A stretch of 64,000 nt of DNA from Portulaca oleracea (lineage: Eukaryota; Streptophyta; Magnoliopsida; Caryophyllales; Portulacaceae): assembly GCA_029582165.1 (NCBI GenBank), contig CM055877.1, positions 34,603,249 to 34,667,248 of the forward strand, written 5' to 3'. Positions 57,661 to 64,000 of the stretch are shown here, piece after piece (position 1 is the first letter of the stretch; each line of letters starts with the position of its first letter). The notes under the pieces were generated by a model. That model ran no database searches. It saw nothing but the letters and a program-made list of their open reading frames with translations, and was not told the DNA's origin. A program made the translations under genes and the position numbers.

Positions 57661-57924
57661 AGATTTTCTTCTTCAATAGGTGATCTTTGGGCTTGTTGGG
57701 TTGTTTTGTAACCTCTGTGGCTTCGATTTGAAGTCTTTGGTAATGAAGAGTTACAATTCTGCCAAAAAAAAAAGACTTCAGACATACAAACACCCTTCTT
57801 GCAAAGGACTACCATACCCACACTTACGACCCCTCGATTCCACCCCAGCTACAAACATTAAGTTCAAACCTAAAAGCTTCCTAAGAACTTGATCGATAGA
57901 AGTTTTTCATTCAATAAGGCACAC

Positions 57925-58283
57925 ACAATCTAGAGAGTGGGCACAAAGCATCCACTTCAGATACCTCGGTCTTCAGCAGGATCAAGGATGGTTCGAGATC
58001 AAAGTCTTCTGTATTGTCAAAGATCAAACAAGCTGAAGAGGTGGCAAACTCACAAACCGAGCAGGAAAAGAGTTCCACATTCAGCCGCCTTGGAGTCATC
58101 AACGAAGTTCAAAGCACCATCCCATCTCGCATGAAGCGTTATTCAACATTGGAGGTCAAGACTAAAGGATCCCTTAGGGTGAAGAGACACATTGTGATCT
58201 TCACTGGTCATCAAAGCAAAAGCAACGTCGATGAAGGGTTTGAAAGAGAGGAGACGCTTTCTTCTTCCCAAGTCAAAATCTAG
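57925..58283 (+). pseudogene. Ty3/gypsy polyprotein fragment
   Basis: Encodes TSVFSRIKDGSRSKSSVLSK, FSRLGVINEVQSTIPSRMKR and YSTLEVKTKGSLRVKRHIVI. This resembles the S-rich, KRL/FxRL-rich linker with RMKR...LKVKRR found in many plant gypsy polyproteins. No catalytic domain remains. Confidence 0.65.
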
Positions 58284-58978
58284 GAAAGTGAAGATATAGC
58301 TCCCGAGCAAGAGCCGAAACTGGGGGGGGCGAGGGGGGGAAATTGCCCCTTTTTGCCCAAGGGAGGGTCCGTCCCTAGGAGTAGCAATGGGGTACGGTGT
58401 ACCAAAGACAAAGGCAGTAGAAATCAAAGTTAGCATGGAGCAAAACTGCAGGAAAGGGCGCAATGAGTGAACACAAAACATGAAAAAGCAAGTCATGTTG
58501 AGTTCAACTGAGGAGGATGACATGTCAATGGGGGTGGAGCGAGGGGCAGTTGAGAAAAACGACATCAGGAAGGGGTTGGACACAATCGGGAAGCCAGGGG
58601 AGGAGGAAAACAACTCTAGTAAAACGAAACAAAAGGTGAGTGTTCGGATATCAAGAAGCCTGAATGTGCTAGAGACGATGGTGGGGGGGCTAAAACAATT
58701 CACATACCCAAAGCGCAAGGCAACATCTCTCTCAGAGCTGAAAACAGAGAATGCAAGAAGGTGGGAGCAAGAGGAGGAAGTCTACTCTTCCATTGCTAAA
58801 AGGTTTTAACAGGTCGAGGTGGACAAAAACTGGATAACGGGGGTAGCGCTGAGGCAGGAGGCTATGGAAAGGTCAGGCGGGGAGTCAGCCACCGATGAAT
58901 GCATGGAGAAATGGGGACTGAGGCATAAGGTTTTACACAAGAAAGGTGGAGGCTAAGTGGGACGACCATAAAGGGCTT
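58284..58978 (+). other. Unassigned coding-like segment with G-runs
   Basis: G-runs near 58321-58338. The longest plus-strand frame (58480-58809) gives a charged, Lys/Glu-rich protein (KRKATSLSELKTENARRWEQ) that I cannot place. The last bases (IKGLG) could be the start of a LINE endonuclease, which would make this a LINE ORF1 tail. The evidence is weak. It is cut at 58979 by the minus-strand LTR element. Confidence 0.35.
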
Positions 58979-59606
58979 GGGAAAAAAATAACAAAACTCG
59001 TGGAAAAAAATGAACAGCGTCGTCGCGAGAAGGATGGCCGGCGCGTCGGCCCGACTTCGGGCGTGTCGATCGTCATCGTCATGGCTGTCGCAAGGAGGGT
59101 CGCGTGACCTAGGACGTCGCGGGTGCGAAAGAAAGCTAGCTCGGGCGAGTCACCAGCTGGCTCGGGCGAGTCAATCTTCTGGGCAGCTTTTCCCTTCCGA
59201 TTTCAAACGCACATAACTTCTTTATCCGGACTCCGTTTTAGGCTCGTGAGATATCAATAAAAAGCTCTCAGTGTGTACTTTAAGCTCCCAAAATTTGAGA
59301 CCCATTGGAGTTATATTGAAGGCGTTATAATCAAAAGCATGAAAGCACACCATTTGAACGTCTTCGAATTCGTTCACCGCCATGTGTTTATTCTTGCCGA
59401 TGGTTCTGAAGCTCCTTAAAAGGCTCGAGAATGGTCCTATTGAGACCTTAGATGACATCCTATTGCCCGGGGTCTTTGTAGAATGAAACACCGCTCTCTT
59501 AGTGGCCATAATGGCCCTCAAAGACCCGTATCCACCATGAAATGGATGTTGAAACCGGGTTAGTTTCGAGGAAATGAGAGGGTGACTTGTAGCAAACCGG
59601 GAACTA
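58979..59606 (-). mobile_element. 3' LTR, truncated (U3 only)
   Basis: Collinear with about 62148-62775. It contains dyad words with GGCTCGGGCGAGTC (59131, 59160), the conserved TCCGTTTTAGG module near 59230, and the last ~128 codons of the gag-protease ORF. Its start on the minus strand reads TAGTTCCC against TGGTTCCC in the 5' LTR. Confidence 0.75.
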
Positions 59607-61228
59607 AGGAATTCGTCATATGAGAGCTCGTGTTCAAGGCCAATTGAAATAACCTTTTCCTCGTTCAAACTCGATGTGGAAGTAATGGGACTCGGGTGAG
59701 TAGTCATGGACGTGGACTCATGCAGCTCAACTCCATGGCGAGGCTCGGGAGCGATTGAGCATGGCTCAACACTAGGAGACTCTATGCGGAGCTCGGTAGG
59801 AGTTGTGGGCAAGGGTGAGGGACAAGGGAGGAAGGTTGGAAATTTTTGTGGAGCTAAGGTTCGCTCAACCTCACTAAGGTCGCTTTTTCGCAAAAGTAAA
59901 GCCCGATGTGGCTTTCCTTTGCTCGAAGCACTCTCATCCCGTGTCTCACTCTTTTGGAGGTTTCTCTTCTCACTTCCCACCCCGACTTGTGGTATATCGG
60001 CTTCAAAAGGGGGTAAAGGAATGAGTTTGATTTTCTTTACTCCCATTGAGAAGGTGTAGGTGTTTTTCCGGCCGTCGTGGATAGCATGCCGATCAAATTG
60101 CCAAGGTCTACCAAGTAGTAAATGACAAGCATCCATGGGGACAAGATCACAAAGAACACTATCCTCATAAGACCAAGCGGAGAAAGAAACCAAGACTTGT
60201 TGGGTTACCTCGAAGTCGCCGCCATCTTTTAGCCCTTGCAAGCTATACGGTTGAGGATGAGCCGAGACCGGCAATTGGAGTTTCTCAACCATGTAGGTAG
60301 AGGCCAAGTTGGTGCAACTCCCACTGTCGATGATGACCTTAGCTGCCTTTTCGCCGATGGTGAACTGAGTTCGGAAGATATTCTCCCGTTGAGAGTTATC
60401 CCGGGAATCCTTGGTCAAGATAAAGGATCGCCTAGGAGTCGAACTCTCCCCTTCTTGCGCGCGAACCTCAACACTAGTCTTTGGAGCCTCCGGTGTGGCT
60501 ACCTCACTTTCTTCGGAACTCTCAACCATCTTCGTGGGGCATTGGGCTTGGTAGTGACCATAAACCCGACATGTGAAGCATTTTCTACCCTTGAGCTTCC
60601 GAAGATATTCCACATTTTCCTTATGAGCTCGGGAAGATGGTTTCAGTAGCTTGGAAGTTCGACTTCCCTTGGATGAAGCCGTTCTCCAAGAGTGAGCACT
60701 ACCCTTCCTAGAAGGCCATGAAGTAACCTTCTCCTCCATTCTTCTTCCTCGAGAACCACCATATCGATAATCATCAAAATACCTCGAATAGCCACTATGG
60801 TGAGTTCTAGGAGCCTGAGTTGAAATACCACGATCCCATTTTGAGGACTCTAGTTGCGTAGGTGTCGTAGCGTAGAGTATGTCACTCATTCGATGATACA
60901 CTTCTAGAACCTTCTCTTCGATACATTGAAGATTCTCCTCGAAGGTTGGTTTGGGTTTGGGTTCAGGGGAAAAAGGGACATCATATTTGCCCGAAGCATA
61001 GAGCATGGAGGCCATTTGTGGAGCTTGGTTTTCTTGTGGGGTGTATAATTTTAGCGGATGGAGGCTTGGGTTCTTTGTAGCTAGAAAATTTTGAGGTTTT
61101 TTTGTGAGTCTAATTTTGTGGAGGAAAATGGGGATGAAAGCGGCAAGGGGAATGCACCATGAAGAACAAACCCGGATGGGCACACAACCACCACCAATAA
61201 TATCCACCAACAAAACAACCACCAACAC
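59222..61228 (-). CDS. Gag-like zinc knuckle and aspartic protease ORF, extends into LTR
   Basis: 668 codons, uninterrupted. The first ~80 residues are likely untranslated leader read through; MASMLYASGKYD near residue 72 is a plausible start. There is no capsid domain. The zinc knuckle CFTCRVYGHYQAQC is at residues 217-230. The protease has VIIDSGSCTNLASTYMVEKL (DSG at 301-303) and MDACHLLLGRPWQFDR near 365-380, a typical gypsy retropepsin. A Pro/Ser-rich linker follows. From residue ~541 the coding lies in the LTR (SHPLISSKLTRFQHPFHGGY, LRAIMATKRAVF). The matching part of the 5' LTR has stops. An ORF this long in a pol-less element suggests a fairly recent insertion. Confidence 0.85.
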   Translation of the reverse strand: MLVVVLLVDIIGGGCVPIRVCSSWCIPLAAFIPIFLHKIRLTKKPQNFLATKNPSLHPLKLYTPQENQAPQMASMLYASGKYDVPFSPEPKPKPTFEENLQCIEEKVLEVYHRMSDILYATTPTQLESSKWDRGISTQAPRTHHSGYSRYFDDYRYGGSRGRRMEEKVTSWPSRKGSAHSWRTASSKGSRTSKLLKPSSRAHKENVEYLRKLKGRKCFTCRVYGHYQAQCPTKMVESSEESEVATPEAPKTSVEVRAQEGESSTPRRSFILTKDSRDNSQRENIFRTQFTIGEKAAKVIIDSGSCTNLASTYMVEKLQLPVSAHPQPYSLQGLKDGGDFEVTQQVLVSFSAWSYEDSVLCDLVPMDACHLLLGRPWQFDRHAIHDGRKNTYTFSMGVKKIKLIPLPPFEADIPQVGVGSEKRNLQKSETRDESASSKGKPHRALLLRKSDLSEVERTLAPQKFPTFLPCPSPLPTTPTELRIESPSVEPCSIAPEPRHGVELHESTSMTTHPSPITSTSSLNEEKVISIGLEHELSYDEFLSSRFATSHPLISSKLTRFQHPFHGGYGSLRAIMATKRAVFHSTKTPGNRMSSKVSIGPFSSLLRSFRTIGKNKHMAVNEFEDVQMVCFHAFDYNAFNITPMGLKFWELKVHTESFLLISHEPKTESG

Positions 61229-61669
61229 AACAAATCCAACACATAAATTTCAACACAAACCAATACTATTTCCAACCATTCAATCAACAATCAAGAACAA
61301 CAATAACACCCAACAATAATGGATGAAGTGATGGATTGTGTATGGGTTGTTTTTAAGGAGTTTGGGGGTTTTCTTGTAGTGGGCTAGTGTTTGGTTAAGG
61401 GTTCTTTGTGTTTTTCTCACATTGACATTTCATCGAACACCTTCCGTACACTATTTTCCAACTTCTTCTCAAAGCTCTAAACGACTTCAAAAACACCGAA
61501 TACAAACACAATACAATGTATTCCAATACTCTTGGATGCACAGGGAATGGGGGACACCAATATTTCAACAATCAACAAAACCAAGAACACCAAAAATCAC
61601 CACCAAACAACAAGAACAATTCCAGGCACAAACAAGAAATCTCCAACAAAACTATGAGTTCTATGCCTA

Positions 61670-61681
61670 GCTCTGATACCA
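61670..61681 (-). promoter_or_regulatory. Primer-binding site (tRNA-iMet type), minus strand
   Basis: GCTCTGATACCA on plus is TGGTATCAGAGC on minus, two bases from the LTR end. It fixes the orientation of this element. Confidence 0.9.
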
Positions 61682-61683
61682 AA

Positions 61684-62775
61684 TGGAGAGAATCGCGGAA
61701 ACCTAGGGTCTAAACAAACATGTGGATGATGGATATCCACCCATAGAACTCATAAGAACACCAAACTAAATTTTTAGGGTTTTTGGATTAATGGAGAAAA
61801 ACATGGAATTGAAAGATATGAACAATTCTAAAGAGAGAAATCTCACCAAATTGGACTAAGATGTTCAATCTCTAGCACAAGGATCTACCACAAGCAAAGA
61901 GTCTTGAATCACCCAAGAAATCTCACAAAGAGTAGAGGATAACCACCCACTCACAAAGAAAAGAATTCACCAAGCCATTTCCACCCAAAGGATTAGCTTC
62001 ATTGATTAGGTTTTGAAAACCCACAATTACAACACTCTCCAATTGAGATGATTTTTCTTGAGACTAGCTCCTAAACATTAATCATCTGAATCTGTGTTGG
62101 AAATAAGCTAAGGGGGTATATATAGGAAATGGGAAAAAAATAACAAAACTCAGCAGAAAAAACGAAACAGCGCGTCGTCGCAGAAGGATGGCTCGGGCGC
62201 GCCGAAACTGACTCGGGCGAGTCAGTCGTCTGTCCACCATGGCCTGTCGCTGGCCAAGAGGGGTCGCGGGCGTGACTTAGGACTTCACGGGCACGACAGA
62301 AAGCTTGCTCGAGCGATTCACCAACTGGCTCAGGCGAGTCAGTCTTCTGGGTAGCTTTTCCCTGCCGACTTCAAACGCACATAACTTCTTCATCCGAACT
62401 CCGTTTTAGGCCAATAAGATATCGATGGAAAGCTCTCAGTATGTACTTTAAGCTCCCTAAATTTGAGACCCATAAAAGTTATATTGAAGGAGTTATGATC
62501 AAAAGCGTGAAGGCACGCCATTTAAACCTCTTCGAATTCGTTCACCGCCATGTGTTTATTCTTGCCGATGGTTCCGAAGCCCCTTAGAAGGCTCGGAAAT
62601 GGTCATATTGAGACCTTAGATGACATCCTATGGCCCGGGGTATTTGTAGAACGAATCACCGCTCTCTTACTGGCCATAATGGCCCTCAAAGGACCCGTAT
62701 CCACCGTGAAATGGATGTTGAAACTGGGTTAGTTTCGAGGAAAGGAGAGGGTGACTTGTAGCAAACCGGGAACCA
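61684..62775 (-). mobile_element. 5' LTR of the gag-protease element
   Basis: Plus-strand ends TGGAGAGAATC and GGGAACCA. TATA-like box TATATATA at 62117-62124 (minus-strand sense, CCTATATATACC). Dyad words around 62175-62345 (GACTCGGGCGAGTCAG and variants) lie just upstream of it. Conserved module near 62395-62411. Confidence 0.85.
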
Positions 62776-63008
62776 TAGGCGAAACAAAAAGCGAACCGAT
62801 CCCACACGGTTCAAAAGGGAAACTAGGTTAAATATTACAAAACCTAGAAACAAAAAATAAAAGTCGCCGCAAATGTTTTCCGGAAAGCGATGAGACGCTG
62901 ACAGCGTCTCCCAGGGAAACCCTCCTGTTGATGTCGCTGATAGCGAGTAAAAAAGCGGAGGTAGCGTTTCTTCATTCACGCATGTATTTTGGGCTATAAA
63001 ACCCAACA
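62776..63008 (-). mobile_element. Truncated LTR of the 1026-1689 family
   Basis: On the minus strand it starts TGTTGGGTTTTATAGCCCAA and runs through TTTCTAGGTTTTGTAATATT and TAACCTAGTTTCCC, as at 1026-1260. It stops just before the position of the TATA box, where the neighbouring LTR begins. It carries the perfect dyad GAGACGCTGACAGCGTCTC (62892-62910). Confidence 0.75.
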
Positions 63009-64000
63009 GTTCCTAAACTAATAAAACGGCTCCTCGAAGGGAGAAAAGTAAAGAAAACCTAATCTCTAAAGTTTGACGAAATTGAAACTAATGAATATCG
63101 GATGATGAATTTCTTCTCCCAGAAGGGAGAGAACTGAGAAATAAAACCTAAACTAAAAAGTTGATAATTTGATAATAGACGGGTAGGGTTTTTATTTTCT
63201 CCCAAAGGAGAGAATTATCGAAACCCTAAACTAATGTTACCCATATTACGAAGCGGCGGAAAAAATTATATAAACGAGACGGACGGAAGACGCGGCTAGC
63301 GGTGGACAGCCGCTGCCAGCGTCAAACAAAATCAAAATTACACCCCAATATCTCAAATCCATTCTCAGAAACACCGAACCGATTTTTGTTGCCAGAATAA
63401 TGAACTCTCACACATCCAAGGAAGGCAAAGCGTAGGAATTAATAAAGGCCAAGGCTTGTATTGTCAGAGTTACATCACAAAAAGAAAGGTAATCAAAGGC
63501 TAGGCGTGGGTAAAGAACAGTAGTAATATTGTTAGGAAGGCTATTTGGCTATGTAGTTTAATTAATAAAAAATGTCTCAATCACTTTGTCACTGCATGCA
63601 ATGCAAGGATGCAATTTCCAACAAGATGCAAAACAAGTTCTAGAGGTGCAACTAATGGTGGAGTCACTCAAGAAATCAAGGAATTGATAAAAGTGATCAA
63701 TTCATAATTTAGGCAATGTGGACTCCTGGGATGGGGCTCAAACAACTAAACTTAGCCCAAAGATTTGTGGCACGCATATTTACACTTACTGAGATAGTCA
63801 AAGCAGTTAAGCGCACTATTCATAACTTGACTCATAATCAGAAGATTTGAAGAAAACAGTTTCAAAAACATTTGAGTTCCGATCTCATCCAGAATTTTCT
63901 AAGTGAAGCAAGGTAAACTGAAAGTAAGAAATGTTTGCAAATCATCACCGAAGGTGTTTCAGATTCTAATCCTAATCCTTTCCTATATATTTTTGGTTTT
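63009..64000. other. Unassigned DNA with dyad words and repeated CTCCC..GGGAG phrases
   Basis: CTCCTCGAAGGGAG, CTCCCAGAAGGGAG and CTCCCAAAGGAGAG (near 63032, 63116, 63198) form short dyads. Near 63290-63325 GCGGCTAGCGG and CCGCTGCCAGCGTC resemble the U3 words, with a TATA-like TTATATAA at 63267-63274 on the minus-strand side. This may be another minus-strand LTR promoter. Beyond 63350 nothing is recognised. Confidence 0.4.

Larger units (their letters stand above)
55861..57773 (+). mobile_element. LINE-3, 5'-truncated, with poly(A) and target duplication
   Basis: Flanked by ACTTCAGACATA at 55848-55859 and 57775-57786. It ends in a 10-bp A-run (57764-57773). Removing it rejoins the LINE-2 endonuclease codons KKGVCMSEVF and MSNNVV on the minus strand. 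The 5' end is cut inside the RT domain, as expected from incomplete target-primed reverse transcription. Confidence 0.9.
52880..57910 (-). mobile_element. Degenerate minus-strand LINE-2, interrupted by LINE-3
   Basis: Domains in minus-strand order: endonuclease start (57905-57775), then after the LINE-3 insertion the endonuclease middle (55860-55390), RT palm (55300-54664), RT thumb (54600-54300), zinc-binding domain (53796-53593) and RNase H-like stretch (about 53240-52900). Many stops and frameshifts, and the end of the endonuclease is missing before the RT. The 5' part upstream of LIETK is lost where a gypsy fragment begins. Confidence 0.85.
58979..62775 (-). mobile_element. Minus-strand gag-protease LTR element, pol-less
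   Basis: The 5' LTR is at 61684-62775 (1092 bp, complete), the primer-binding site at 61670-61681, the ORF at 61228-59222, and the 3' LTR at 59606-58979 is truncated. No reverse transcriptase or integrase is present. The two LTRs are about 90% alike outside the dyad block. The 3' LTR stops within ~25 bp of the position matching the TATA box, losing R and U5. No clear polypurine tract lies at the 3' LTR start, so that border is less certain. Target duplication cannot be read. Confidence 0.8.

Noticed and set aside
58143..58718. 191-codon minus-strand ORF
   Set aside because: It is antisense to the gypsy fragment and the charged plus-strand segment, and it shows no recognisable domain.

Overview
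This window is repeat-dense nuclear DNA of a flowering plant, probably a eudicot. I see no intact host gene, rRNA, tRNA or CRISPR array. The plant call rests on the families present: Tat/Ogre-type and other Ty3/gypsy LTR retrotransposons, copia-like solo LTRs, plant L1-type LINEs, CACTA (En/Spm) elements, a Mutator-like element, and captured fragments of a plant PPR gene and of a CASP-like golgin gene. The species cannot be named from the sequence.

Layout. (1) 1-1020: AT-rich flank with short inverted words. (2) 1021-1694: solo LTR with a near-perfect 5-bp target duplication. (3) 1695-3845: AT-rich, unassigned. (4) 3846-31410: one very large Tat/Ogre-like retrotransposon derivative with no recognisable gag or pol. 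Its 5' LTR is truncated and its 3' LTR is complete. Its interior carries four consecutive ~3.5-kb units (10963-28070). Units 1 and 3 carry a CACTA element at the same site. The 3' LTR is interrupted by a Pack-MULE with a PPR gene fragment, and the other LTR shows the empty site. (5) 31411-50744: a single plus-strand LINE split into five pieces by a 10.3-kb CACTA, two solo LTRs and a 4.66-kb gag-only LTR element. Each junction can be matched to a target duplication and to the LINE reading frame. (6) 50745-57910: unassigned AT-rich DNA, a 184-bp LINE tail, then a degenerate minus-strand LINE interrupted by a younger plus-strand LINE with a 12-bp target duplication. (7) 57911-58978: a gypsy polyprotein fragment and unassigned coding-like DNA. 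(8) 58979-62775: a minus-strand gag-protease LTR element. (9) 62776-64000: a truncated LTR of the same family as the one at 1026-1689, then unassigned DNA with similar dyad words.

How it fits together. All recognisable coding belongs to mobile elements and nearly all is broken. The large CACTA has a TNP2-type transposase with two frameshifts and a second, TNPA-like gene whose intron holds about 32 copies of a ~50-bp repeat. Two long hairpins lie upstream of its transposase.

The most unusual signal crosses family boundaries. At least five LTR families carry clusters of short dyad-symmetric words, several with a shared CGCTNNNAGCG core, in the LTR promoter region, usually just upstream of a TATA box. 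In the two gag-type elements this block is far more diverged between the paired LTRs than the sequence around it.
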